Of a DNA stretch of 50,161 nucleotides, positions 8,640-16,998 are shown in pieces; within the stretch, counting starts at the first letter, position 1, and every line of letters begins with the position of its first letter. The notes under the pieces were generated by a model. The model was not told the origin of the DNA. It searched no databases and saw nothing but the letters and a program-made list of their open reading frames with translations. A program made the position numbers and the translations under genes. The DNA comes from an uncultured Armatimonadota bacterium (lineage in GTDB: Bacteria; Armatimonadota; Fimbriimonadia; Fimbriimonadales; Fimbriimonadaceae), in assembly GCA_903904815.1 (NCBI GenBank), contig CAIVDU010000063.1, positions 1 to 50,161 on the forward strand, in the 5' to 3' direction.

Positions 8640-10763
8640 ATGCTCTGCTCCCTGATCCTCCTAAACGCTCTCCTCCTACCTGCAAATTCGCCCACTTCAT
8701 CCGAAGACTGGCTCCTTGGATCGGTCTCTGCAAAGGCGGACATCCGTAGGGATTCCGATGGGGTCACGCTCTCCAATGGGCTTGTGTCACAACACATTCA
8801 GTTGACACCGAACGCGACTACGGTTTCTCTCGACAACTTGATGACCGGGGAATCACTTCTTCGCGCGGTCGGCCCGGAAGCGGATCTCGTGGTCGATGGT
8901 AAGAGGATCGTTGTGGGTGGTCTCGAGGGACAACCCGATCGCGCCTTTCTTTTCGATTCTTGGCGGTCGTCTCTCAAAGCAATCCCTGGGGCGCTGAAGT
9001 TTGCGCGCTACGAACTGTCGACTCCAAAGTCGTCGATACCTTGGGTCCACACTCGTCATTCGACTTCCGCCCAGTGGCCTCCCGTGGGAAAGGCGATCAA
9101 GCTTGTTTTCGAAGGGGAAGGGATCGAAGCGGATGTTGAGTACGACATCTACGACGGGATCCCGCTGGTTTCGAAGCTATTGACGGTTGTTAACCGATCG
9201 CAAAAGACGATCCGGTTGAACAGCTTCACAACGGAAAACCTCAGCTTGATCGAGGCAGAGTCCGATCCAGACGCACGTGATTGGAAGAAGCCATCGGTGT
9301 CCGTCTTCACCGACTTCAACTTCTGTGGAATGGCGGGTAGGCCGGAGTGGAGGGCGATCAACTGGGTCACAGAGCCGGATTACACGACCCAAGTCAACTA
9401 CGAACTACAGACCCCTTGCAAGCTCCTCGTAAAATCGCCGATTGGGCCGGACGCAGATTTGGCCCCGGGTCAAGGACTCGATTCGTTTCGAACCTACTTG
9501 CTCTTGAACGACTCCACCGACCGTGAGCGAAAGGGTCTCGAAGTGAGAAAGTTCTTCCGGTCTCAAGCGCCATGGGCGACGGAGAATCCGATCATGCTTC
9601 ACCTGACTTCGACGGATCCGACCGTGGTCAAACGAGCGATCGATCAGGCCGCCGATGTGGGCTTTGAGATGGTCATCTTCTCATTCGGAAGTGGGCTGAA
9701 CATGGAGGATGTTTCCGATGCCAACATCCTGAAATATCGGAAATGGGCGGACTACGCTCATGCAAAGGGGCTTCAGATCGGTGGATACTCGCTCCTCGCC
9801 AGCCGCAGTATCGATCCCGAGACGGATGTGATTGATCCCAAAACGGGGAAGCCGGGAGGAGCGGTATTTGGCTCCGCGCCTTGCCTGGGAAGCCAATGGG
9901 GCATCGACTACTTCAAGCACCTTAAGACGTTCCTGAGCAAGACGAACTTCGATCTACTTGAACACGACGGAAGCTACCCCGGAGACGTTTGCGCGTCGGT
10001 GAATCACCCCGGGCACCGAGGTCTTGCCGACTCCCAATGGACCCAGTATCAGACGATCACCGACTTCTACCATTGGTGCCGGTCGCAAGGGATTTACCTG
10101 AACGTGCCCGACAACTACTTCCTAGCCGGATCGAACAAGACAGGCATGGGCTACCGGGAAACCAACTGGTCGCTGCCGCGCGAACAGCAGCATATCCATG
10201 CGCGCCAGAACCTATTCGACGGAACCTGGGAGAAGACGCCCACAATGGGTTGGATGATGACTCCGCTCGTGGAATACCAGGGCGGTGGGCAGGCCGCCAC
10301 CATCGAGCCATTGAAGGATCACCTCCCAGATTACGGTCTTCACCTCATGAACAACTTCGGTTACGGCGCCCAATCTTGTTATCGGGGCTCTCGACTTTAC
10401 GACTCGGAAGTGACGCGCACTATGGTCAAAAAGTGGGTTAGTTGGTTCCTCGGTCACCGATCGATTCTTGAATCGGATGTCATCCATGTGAGTCGGGCAA
10501 ACGGTCGTCACCTCGACACGGTCCTCCACGTGAATCCAAGTCTGGATACAAAGGCGATGGCAGTCGTCTACAACCCGTTGCAGACTCCCTTGAAGGAAGC
10601 AGTGTCGATTCCGTTGTACTACAGTGGACTGTCAGGCGCCGTCCTGGTTCGTACGAACGATGGCCCTGCCGTAAAGGTCAACCTGAGTGACGCTAAGTCG
10701 TTTCAATTCACGCCGTCGGTTGGTGGCAAGTCGTGCGTTTGGGTGACTTTTCAGCGTGCGTAG
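8640..10763 (+). CDS. Secreted glycoside hydrolase, alpha-galactosidase-like (probable)
   Basis: 707 residues with an N-terminal signal (MLCSLILLNALLLPANS). Residues ~35-290 form a beta-rich domain like the N-terminal sandwich of GH36/GH27-clan enzymes (SNGLVSQHIQL, NLMTGESLLRAV). The centre looks like a TIM barrel: GFEMVIFSFGSGLN, AKGLQIGGYSLLAS, NFDLLEHDGSYPGD and GIYLNVPDNYF fall at strand ends. The Asp in LEHDGSYPGD is the best candidate catalytic residue. A small beta domain ends the protein. It would act on alpha-linked galactosides or related glycans outside the cytoplasm. The 3' end overlaps the convergent MFS gene by 13 bases. The exact GH family is not certain. Confidence 0.68.
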   Translation: MLCSLILLNALLLPANSPTSSEDWLLGSVSAKADIRRDSDGVTLSNGLVSQHIQLTPNATTVSLDNLMTGESLLRAVGPEADLVVDGKRIVVGGLEGQPDRAFLFDSWRSSLKAIPGALKFARYELSTPKSSIPWVHTRHSTSAQWPPVGKAIKLVFEGEGIEADVEYDIYDGIPLVSKLLTVVNRSQKTIRLNSFTTENLSLIEAESDPDARDWKKPSVSVFTDFNFCGMAGRPEWRAINWVTEPDYTTQVNYELQTPCKLLVKSPIGPDADLAPGQGLDSFRTYLLLNDSTDRERKGLEVRKFFRSQAPWATENPIMLHLTSTDPTVVKRAIDQAADVGFEMVIFSFGSGLNMEDVSDANILKYRKWADYAHAKGLQIGGYSLLASRSIDPETDVIDPKTGKPGGAVFGSAPCLGSQWGIDYFKHLKTFLSKTNFDLLEHDGSYPGDVCASVNHPGHRGLADSQWTQYQTITDFYHWCRSQGIYLNVPDNYFLAGSNKTGMGYRETNWSLPREQQHIHARQNLFDGTWEKTPTMGWMMTPLVEYQGGGQAATIEPLKDHLPDYGLHLMNNFGYGAQSCYRGSRLYDSEVTRTMVKKWVSWFLGHRSILESDVIHVSRANGRHLDTVLHVNPSLDTKAMAVVYNPLQTPLKEAVSIPLYYSGLSGAVLVRTNDGPAVKVNLSDAKSFQFTPSVGGKSCVWVTFQRA

Positions 10764-12001
10764 CGCAATTGAGAAGCCAAGTGCAGCAGGCCAGCGGTGG
10801 TGATCAAGGTGACGCCAACCGTGCACACGCCGGTCCAGCCCGCGACGCTCCAACCGTAGGCGCCTAACCAAGCGCCCGCCGCTCCTCCGAGCGAATAGGC
10901 GGCGCGGTAGACGGTGTAAGCCCGGCTATGAACCTCACTTGGGAGGCTGTAAACGATCGTCTGGTTGGAGATCGTAGAGGCCTGGGCTGCCATGTCGAGG
11001 ATGATGATTCCGGCGAGCAATCCCCAAAGTTTGAGTCCAAAGAAGCCAAGTATCAGGTAAGCGACTAGCATGGCGGTGGTTCCAAGTCCCACCAGAAGTC
11101 GAGGGCTGAAACGGTCGGCAAGCTTTCCGACGACGGGCGCAAACATGGCGCTCGCGGCGCCCACTATGCCAAACGTTCCGGCTACCGCCATTCCGTAGCG
11201 GTAAGACGGACCTTCGATAAGGAACACGAGCGTCGCCCAAAATGCGCTTAGGGCTCCGTAAAGGAGCATTCCGTTGACCGTCGATTGCCGAAGTCTTCGG
11301 TTCTGGATCGCAAGTCGGAATGTGGAACTGATCAGCTCGCTGTACCGCATGGAGGCAGAGGGCTGGCTGGTGGGAAGGAGGGACCGGAGAACAAAAGCCA
11401 GTCCCACCATCATGATCGCGGCGATTCCGTACATCGATCTCCAACCGAGGTTCTGTCCGATTACCCCGCTGAGGGTGCGGGACAAGAGGATGCTGATCAG
11501 CATTGCGGAGCTGAGGAGCCCCACGGTCGCTCCCCGCTGCTTGGGGGAGCATAGCTTAATCGCAAAGGGAAGAACGAGGGTGGAAATAACGCTCGTGACC
11601 CCAACCACAAAGCTCGCGAACTGGAGCAGGGCGAGTGTTGGGGCTAACGCTGCCAAAGCCTGACCAAATGCCACGAGCCATACCATGGTTGTAATTAGTC
11701 GTCGCCTCTCAAGCACATCCCCCAGAGGCGCCATGAAGAGGACCCCAACCGCAAATCCCCCTTGGGCCAGCATCGGGATCGATCCAATCTGACTCACCGA
11801 GACATGAAGGGTACGACCCATCTGGCCAAGCAGGGGTTGATTGTAATAGACATTTGCAATGCCCAGACCGCATGCGACGGCAAACGTAAACAGCAGGGTG
11901 CGAGTAAAGACGGGAGCTTGATCCGATTCTTCGAGCGCGAGAGCAGAGCTGCCTCGGTTTGCTCGTTGCCAAGGTTTGATGATTGCGGCGTTTACTCTCA
12001 T
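10751..12001 (-). CDS. MFS transporter
   Basis: 416 residues, with about 12 hydrophobic segments after a ~30-residue cytoplasmic N-terminus. The loop between segments 2 and 3 carries the MFS motif A variant GDVLERRRLI, and a related GKLADRFSPR repeats after segment 8. NVYYNQPLLGQM near the first segment is common in the YgaY/AraJ-like group of drug or sugar exporters. It is divergent from a LysR regulator across a 113-bp region with nested palindromes, so the regulator very probably controls it. The end overlaps the convergent glycosidase gene by 13 bases. Substrate unknown; efflux is more likely than uptake. Confidence 0.88.
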   Translation of the reverse strand: MRVNAAIIKPWQRANRGSSALALEESDQAPVFTRTLLFTFAVACGLGIANVYYNQPLLGQMGRTLHVSVSQIGSIPMLAQGGFAVGVLFMAPLGDVLERRRLITTMVWLVAFGQALAALAPTLALLQFASFVVGVTSVISTLVLPFAIKLCSPKQRGATVGLLSSAMLISILLSRTLSGVIGQNLGWRSMYGIAAIMMVGLAFVLRSLLPTSQPSASMRYSELISSTFRLAIQNRRLRQSTVNGMLLYGALSAFWATLVFLIEGPSYRYGMAVAGTFGIVGAASAMFAPVVGKLADRFSPRLLVGLGTTAMLVAYLILGFFGLKLWGLLAGIIILDMAAQASTISNQTIVYSLPSEVHSRAYTVYRAAYSLGGAAGAWLGAYGWSVAGWTGVCTVGVTLITTAGLLHLASQLRYAR

Positions 12002-12042
12002 GTAGTCCTTCGGTTAGGCCGCATCGCTCAAGTCCATTTATA

Positions 12043-12075
12043 ATATTGGCTGATCCATATTGATATGTCCAATAT
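12043..12075. promoter_or_regulatory. Nested palindromic operator between the MFS and LysR genes
   Basis: Outer arms ATATTGG (12043-12049) and CCAATAT (12069-12075) are perfect inverted repeats. Inside lies CATAT-TG-ATATG (12056-12067), a second perfect palindrome offset from the outer centre. LysR regulators normally bind such A/T-rich dyads (T-N11-A type) in the divergent region they share with their target. Confidence 0.6.
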
Positions 12076-12114
12076 CGAATTTCGATCCCATTAAGACTTG
12101 CTAGATATCAAACG

Positions 12115-13059
12115 ATGGAACTGAGACATTTGAGGTACTTCGTGGCGGTTGCGGAAGAACTCCACTTCGGACGAGCCGCCGAGCGACTTTTCATGGCACA
12201 ACCACCTCTTAGTCAACAGATCAAGCAGTTGGAGACTGAAATTGGTGTCCGTCTTTTTGAGCGAACAAACCGGAGGGTAGGCCTCACGGCTGCCGGTAGG
12301 TCATTTCTACTGGACGTGACGGCGATTCTCCGACGAGTTGACGAAGCTTCAGAGAGGGCGGTTCGGGCAAGTCGTGGAGAATCAGGATCGTTAAGTGTGG
12401 CCTTCGTGGGTTCGCTCTCATACGACGTTTTTCCAGACATCCTGCGCACCTTCCGGGACAAGTACCCAGATGTGGAACTGGTGCTGAACGAACTCTTGGG
12501 CCACGAACAGAACCAGGCGCTGCTTGAGCGGAAGATTCACATCGGATTCTCCCGGTTGCCCGAATTAGCGCCAGGAATCGTGCACGAAGTCCTTGCGAAA
12601 GACCCACTTTTGGTGGCGGTCCCCACCGACCATCCGCTCGCTAGGCACATGGAGATCGACATGGATCTCTTGAAGGACGAGCCGTACATCCAGTTTCCCC
12701 AATCGCTTTTGTCTGGATATGCTCGGCTTATCGTTCGTCTGTGCGAGACCCGCGGTTTCTCGCCCAATGTGGTTCAGAAAGTGGACGCAGTGGAGACGGC
12801 GATCAGTCTTGTGGTTGCCGGCCTCGGTCTCACGATTGTGCCGGGGGTGGTTCAAAACCTACGGCGCGACGGGGTGGTTTATCGGCCAATCTCGGAACCG
12901 GCTCCGACCATCGATTTGACCATGGCCTATCTCGAAGATGAATCGTCACCCATTCTGCCTCGGTTCCTGGAGATAGCCCGCAAAGCGCTGGCCACCCAAG
13001 GGAATTTGCAAGAGAATTTTGAGGAAGTCCAACCATCTGCAGGTCTCAAAGCACTTTAA
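12115..13059 (+). CDS. LysR-family transcriptional regulator
   Basis: 314 residues. The N-terminal winged helix-turn-helix is textbook: MELRHLRYFVAVAEELHFGRAAERL followed in the recognition helix by QPPLSQQIKQLE and LFERTNRRVGLT (quoted in parts). Residues ~90-300 form the co-inducer-binding domain (LSVAFVGSLSYDVFPDI, GFSRLPELAPGI). It should activate or repress the divergent MFS gene through the palindromes between them, responding to a small molecule that the exporter may handle. No ribosome site precedes the ATG. A TAGATAT box lies 6 bases upstream, so the transcript may be leaderless. The sigma-factor gene starts 10 bases past its stop. Confidence 0.9.
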   Translation: MELRHLRYFVAVAEELHFGRAAERLFMAQPPLSQQIKQLETEIGVRLFERTNRRVGLTAAGRSFLLDVTAILRRVDEASERAVRASRGESGSLSVAFVGSLSYDVFPDILRTFRDKYPDVELVLNELLGHEQNQALLERKIHIGFSRLPELAPGIVHEVLAKDPLLVAVPTDHPLARHMEIDMDLLKDEPYIQFPQSLLSGYARLIVRLCETRGFSPNVVQKVDAVETAISLVVAGLGLTIVPGVVQNLRRDGVVYRPISEPAPTIDLTMAYLEDESSPILPRFLEIARKALATQGNLQENFEEVQPSAGLKAL

Positions 13060-13068
13060 CCACCGAGA

Positions 13069-13608
13069 GTGAAGTCGAGAGCGATGTTGGATCAAGCACA
13101 ACCGATGGATGAGCACCTTGGATTCGAGGCGCTGTACTGCGCACACAGCGACGCCATCTATCGGTTTTGCCTGCGACTATGCGGAAATCCAACGTTGGCT
13201 GAGGATCTCACCCAGGAGGTATTTGTGGGAGCCCTACAAGGATTCCATCGATTGAAAAACCGGTCTAGTGCGAAGACCTGGCTCTACAGAGTGGCTCTGT
13301 ATCGAGTCCGGGCACATCGAAGTCGACACGAGTCGCGAAATGTTTCTCTAGAAGGAGCGGCGGAACCGCGTTCGGTTTCCGCCGACGCGCAGTATGCCAT
13401 GCGACTTGATCTGTCGCAGGCGCTTGCAACGCTTTCTCCGGCTCAACGTGAAGCGTTTCTGCTTGTCAAATGTCAAGGGCTGACGTGCTCCGAAGCTGCC
13501 TCAGTCCTTCGTATCCCCGTGGGAACCGTTAAATTCCGGGTCCATCGGGCGGTCAACTCCCTGCAATCAGTTTTGTCCGATACGCCGGAGGCATCCCATG
13601 AGATGTAG
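13069..13608 (+). CDS. ECF-type RNA polymerase sigma factor
   Basis: About 179 residues. Region 2 covers residues ~20-85 (YRFCLRLCGNPTLAEDLTQE, then TWLYRVALYRVRAHRSR) and region 4 covers ~120-170 (LSPAQREAFLLVKCQGLTCS, then IPVGTVKFRVHRAV). Region 3 is lacking, as expected for extracytoplasmic-function sigma factors. The start is GTG at 13069 or ATG at 13084; both have only weak ribosome sites. The stop overlaps the anti-sigma gene by 11 bases, so the pair is co-translated. LysR lies just upstream on the same strand with a 9-base gap, but no functional tie is evident. It directs RNA polymerase to a stress or envelope regulon. Confidence 0.9.
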   Translation: MKSRAMLDQAQPMDEHLGFEALYCAHSDAIYRFCLRLCGNPTLAEDLTQEVFVGALQGFHRLKNRSSAKTWLYRVALYRVRAHRSRHESRNVSLEGAAEPRSVSADAQYAMRLDLSQALATLSPAQREAFLLVKCQGLTCSEAASVLRIPVGTVKFRVHRAVNSLQSVLSDTPEASHEM

Positions 13609-14935
13609 TTCTGTACAACGAAGGCTCAGCACTTGGGCCAATGAGAGTCATCGTCCGCAAGAAGAGCATAGAGTGCAAGTCCATCTGGATTCCTGCGAGG
13701 CATGTCGTCAATACCAGTCCAAAGTGACCCGACTCGACTATTTGGCATCCGAGTTCAAGCCAGTCACTTTGGAGCGAGATCTTCTGCCGAACATTGAGAG
13801 GGATGGCGTCCGAAAGGGAAGTGGCTATGTCCCCCGAGTCTTTTTCGCTCGCCACTGGGTCGCGATTGGGGCCGCCGCTGTGATGATTTTAGGCGCCACG
13901 ATGAGCACCCGACGCGGTGGAGCCTATTCAGCTTCTGCCCAAGAGGCAGTTCGTGGGATGGAGAGCACTGAGTTGGATCGAACGGCGTATCACCAGAGTC
14001 TGTGGCAAGCAGCCGGTCCTCACCAAGAGGGACAGCTGGAACTGCTCGACCAAGTTTGGTACGAGGCAGGCAAGTGGCGGGAGAAGTCGATTCCTTCGTT
14101 TGGTGGGGATCGCATTTTCGAATTCGACAAATCCTCGGGTCTGGTCCGGCTGAGTCGAGACTGGCGGGGAAAGATAATCAGCCAGGAGGAGACATCGCCG
14201 CGTCCCAAGCAGATCGACCTTCAAGAATTCTGCAAGCAGGCAGGTATCGAAGGGGCGGAGGCTAATGCCGAGGATCTCGGGACCCGCACTCTCAACGGGG
14301 TATCCGTACGCGAGATTAGTATTCCAACCTACAATCTGCAACGGACGCTTGTCTGGTTGATTCCAGGGACCAATTTGCCCGTCCGAATGGAGCGACAAAA
14401 CGAGCAGCATGGAAGTTGGACCACCAGTTGGCTCTTTACCATTGAGTACGCGAAGAGTTGGCCCCCTTCGATCTTCGATTCGTCCACGCTCGAGAGCACT
14501 ACGGGTGGTCCAACTGCAAGAGCTTCCCAGCCGTTTCACGACGCGGAATCTGGTACGACGAATGAGTCTCGTCTATCCCAAAGAAGCAAGCTACCAAACC
14601 GGAATCAACCTGCTTTCCGCACCGGTAACATCGTGTTCGCGGCGTACTTGTCGACCACAAAGCCCGGTCCGATTGATTCGGCCTGTGCTTCGGAACGGGT
14701 GGCCGCTCAGCTAAGGCGCCCGTTAGACTCGCTTGCGAGTGAGTACGGAACACTTCAGAGCTATGGATCCGACTCCCATGACACGGACAAAGATCGGGCA
14801 GCCGGGTCAAAGGACCAGGTGTACAACCTCCGGTTTGGAAACCATCCAGTCCGATCCGTGATGAGCTTCACCCTCGGTTCGGACGGTGTTTGGAAAGCGA
14901 CTTCGTTAAAGGTTGCTTCATCGGCAACTCCGTAA
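13598..14935 (+). CDS. Membrane-bound anti-sigma factor with periplasmic domain
   Basis: 445 residues. The cytoplasmic N-terminus carries the zinc anti-sigma (ZAS) motif, H29-x3-C33-x2-C36, with Cys3 as a possible fourth ligand. One membrane helix follows near residues 88-106 (HWVAIGAAAVMILGATM). The ~340-residue outside part begins with a beta-rich section (residues ~150-290; RTLVWLIPGTNLPVRMERQ) that resembles the LolA/RseB half-barrel fold, then a Ser/Thr-rich linker and a small C-terminal domain. It would hold the ECF sigma factor at the membrane and release it on an envelope signal. The gene overlaps the sigma stop by 11 bases. The LolA-like reading is inference; the ZAS motif is seen directly. 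Confidence 0.82.
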   Translation: MRCSSVQRRLSTWANESHRPQEEHRVQVHLDSCEACRQYQSKVTRLDYLASEFKPVTLERDLLPNIERDGVRKGSGYVPRVFFARHWVAIGAAAVMILGATMSTRRGGAYSASAQEAVRGMESTELDRTAYHQSLWQAAGPHQEGQLELLDQVWYEAGKWREKSIPSFGGDRIFEFDKSSGLVRLSRDWRGKIISQEETSPRPKQIDLQEFCKQAGIEGAEANAEDLGTRTLNGVSVREISIPTYNLQRTLVWLIPGTNLPVRMERQNEQHGSWTTSWLFTIEYAKSWPPSIFDSSTLESTTGGPTARASQPFHDAESGTTNESRLSQRSKLPNRNQPAFRTGNIVFAAYLSTTKPGPIDSACASERVAAQLRRPLDSLASEYGTLQSYGSDSHDTDKDRAAGSKDQVYNLRFGNHPVRSVMSFTLGSDGVWKATSLKVASSATP

Positions 14936-14965
14936 ATCGGAGTCGCCGGACCTGGTCATACAAGC

Positions 14966-14998
14966 CAATTGCACAGAGTGTTCTACTCTGTGCAATTG
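14966..14998 (+). terminator. Perfect 14-bp hairpin after the sigma/anti-sigma pair
   Basis: Arms CAATTGCACAGAGT and ACTCTGTGCAATTG, loop GTTCT, 31 bases past the anti-sigma stop. There is no T-tract. The remaining gap to 15243 holds no other gene or clear promoter that I can support; it contains a T-loop-like GGTTCGAGTC but no full tRNA fold. Confidence 0.55.
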
Positions 14999-15243
14999 CG
15001 ACGTAGGTTCGAGTCTAGTCAGCCGATCACGTGTCTTCCTGGGGCATCGGAAACTCCGTGTCGAATTTCGGTTAAGGGTACGACATTGTCGGAATTTCAG
15101 GAAGGGAAAGGGTACAACGAGTAGCCGAGTGCGGGCGGGTTTGCTGCCCCACTCAACACCCCACCTAACGCGTGTCGGCCACGAGCGCGGACCGGTTTTT
15201 GCCGCGTCCGACGGTGATCGGCCGAGTTTGGGATTCGTGCCCA

Positions 15244-16983
15244 ATGATCCGTCTACCTTCGAAATACGCCCTTCCGAAGAGCCCGATCGGCATGGCCGAT
15301 GCGGCGCTTCTTTTTGGGCTATTTCTGCTGTTCTACACAGTTGCTAAGGTCGGAAGTGGCTTCTTTGTCGCCTTCAAGCCTCCCTACATCACACCCGAAG
15401 TCAAACTCGATCCGGTAAACCTGCCCTACTACGCAATCCGATCGACGATTCGGATGTTCATCGGGCTTGGACTCTCCGTCATTTTTACGTTGGGTTACGG
15501 TTACGTCGCAGCGAAGTATGCCCTCGCCGAGAAGGTGCTGGTTCCATTGCTCGACGTCCTCCAGTCGGTGCCGGTTCTCGCGTTCCTCTCGGTCACGGTC
15601 ACGTTCTTCATCTCCCTGTTCCCCGGGAGCCTCGTCGGCCTAGAATTCGCCTGCATTTTTGCGATCTTCACCGGCCAGGCGTGGAACATGACGTTTTCGT
15701 TCTACCACTCGCTGATCACTCTTCCCAAAGAACTTGATGAGGCGGCCAAAGTGTTTCGCTTCTCAAAATGGCGTCGGTTTGTGTCCGTCGAGGTCCCGGC
15801 ATCGATGATCGGGCTCGTTTGGAACGGAATGATGAGCTTCGGCGGCGGCTGGTTTTTCGTAGCAGCCTCGGAAGCTATCAGCGTCTCGAATAGGAATTAC
15901 ACCTTGCCCGGTATCGGCTCTTACGTCGCGAGTGCGATTGCCGTGAAGAACCTTCCTGCGTTGGGCTGGGCCATCGTGACGATGATTGTTCTGATCGTCT
16001 TGGTCGATCAACTATTTTGGCGACCGGTGGTGGCATGGGCAGAAAAGTTTCGCATGGACAAGAGCTCGGCGTCGGTCCAGGCGCACTCTTGGTTGCTCGA
16101 CCTATTTCGCGCCGCCCAACTACCAAGAATCCTGAATCGTTACTGGAGACGGCTGCAGCGAAAGCTTCCAAAGTTTACGAGCCCTCACCTACCTGTGGAT
16201 TCCGTCTTGGTGCGTCGGCACACGAAGTCGCGGTTTCGGATTAACAATGACCTCGTTTTTGGAATCGCGCTCGGAGGCATGGTCGTTGGCGGCCTTGTTT
16301 ATGGCGCGCGATTTGTCAACACCGAAGTTGGAATACGCGAAACCGGATACGCCATGTGGTTAGGCCTACTGACCTTCCTGCGAGTTCTTGTGCTGTTGGT
16401 GTTCGCCACAATCGTTTGGACTCCGGTTGGGGTGGCGATCGGTTTCAATCCCCGGTTGGCCCGAATCGCTCAGCCGATCGTACTCACCTGCGCGTCGTTC
16501 CCGGCAAACTTTCTCTTTCCGGCCGCCACGATCATCTTCCTTAAATTGCACATTCACCTCAACTGGGGAGCGATCATCTTGATGATCCTCGGAGCCCAGT
16601 GGTATGTGTTGTTCAACACGATTGCCGGCGCGATGGCGGTCCCCAACGACCTGAGGGAGATGGCGACCAATATGCGAATGGGTGGTTGGGCTCGCTGGAA
16701 GAAGCTCATCATTCCGTCCATTTTTCCGGCTTGGGTTACCGGCGCCATTACCGCCTCGGGAGGCGCGTGGAACGCCAGCATCGTGGCGGAAGTCGTGACG
16801 TGGGGTAACAAGACATTGCATGCGGACGGCTTGGGCAATTACATCACCCAAGCAACCACAGTCGGTGACGCTCCTAGAATCGTCCTCGGAGTGACCTTGA
16901 TGTGTGTGTACGTCGTTTCTATCAATCGACTCGTTTGGAGAAGGTTGTACGTGCTGGCAGAAAATCGGTATCGCCTCGGATAA
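15244..16983 (+). CDS. ABC transporter permease with two fused permease domains (NitT/TauT-like)
   Basis: About 579 residues from the ATG at 15244; an in-frame GTG at 15172 would add 24 residues that look non-natural. Two BPD-type permease units are joined head to tail, roughly residues 30-265 and 345-570. Each has an EAA loop: ELDEAAKVFRFSKWRRF in the first and the degenerate DLREMATNMRMGGWARWKK in the second, so one polypeptide supplies both halves of the channel. The next gene, 15 bases on, encodes the matching ATPase. The family is related to nitrate/sulfonate/taurine importers. No substrate-binding protein gene is nearby, so the ligand is unknown. Confidence 0.85.
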   Translation: MIRLPSKYALPKSPIGMADAALLFGLFLLFYTVAKVGSGFFVAFKPPYITPEVKLDPVNLPYYAIRSTIRMFIGLGLSVIFTLGYGYVAAKYALAEKVLVPLLDVLQSVPVLAFLSVTVTFFISLFPGSLVGLEFACIFAIFTGQAWNMTFSFYHSLITLPKELDEAAKVFRFSKWRRFVSVEVPASMIGLVWNGMMSFGGGWFFVAASEAISVSNRNYTLPGIGSYVASAIAVKNLPALGWAIVTMIVLIVLVDQLFWRPVVAWAEKFRMDKSSASVQAHSWLLDLFRAAQLPRILNRYWRRLQRKLPKFTSPHLPVDSVLVRRHTKSRFRINNDLVFGIALGGMVVGGLVYGARFVNTEVGIRETGYAMWLGLLTFLRVLVLLVFATIVWTPVGVAIGFNPRLARIAQPIVLTCASFPANFLFPAATIIFLKLHIHLNWGAIILMILGAQWYVLFNTIAGAMAVPNDLREMATNMRMGGWARWKKLIIPSIFPAWVTGAITASGGAWNASIVAEVVTWGNKTLHADGLGNYITQATTVGDAPRIVLGVTLMCVYVVSINRLVWRRLYVLAENRYRLG

Positions 16984-16998
16984 TGAAAGGATAATCTC

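Noticed and set aside
14941-15025. Possible tRNA pseudogene (GGTTCGAGTC plus a hairpin)
   Set aside because: The acceptor pairs only 5 of 7, the T-stem is broken, and the hairpin does not place a U33 before an anticodon.
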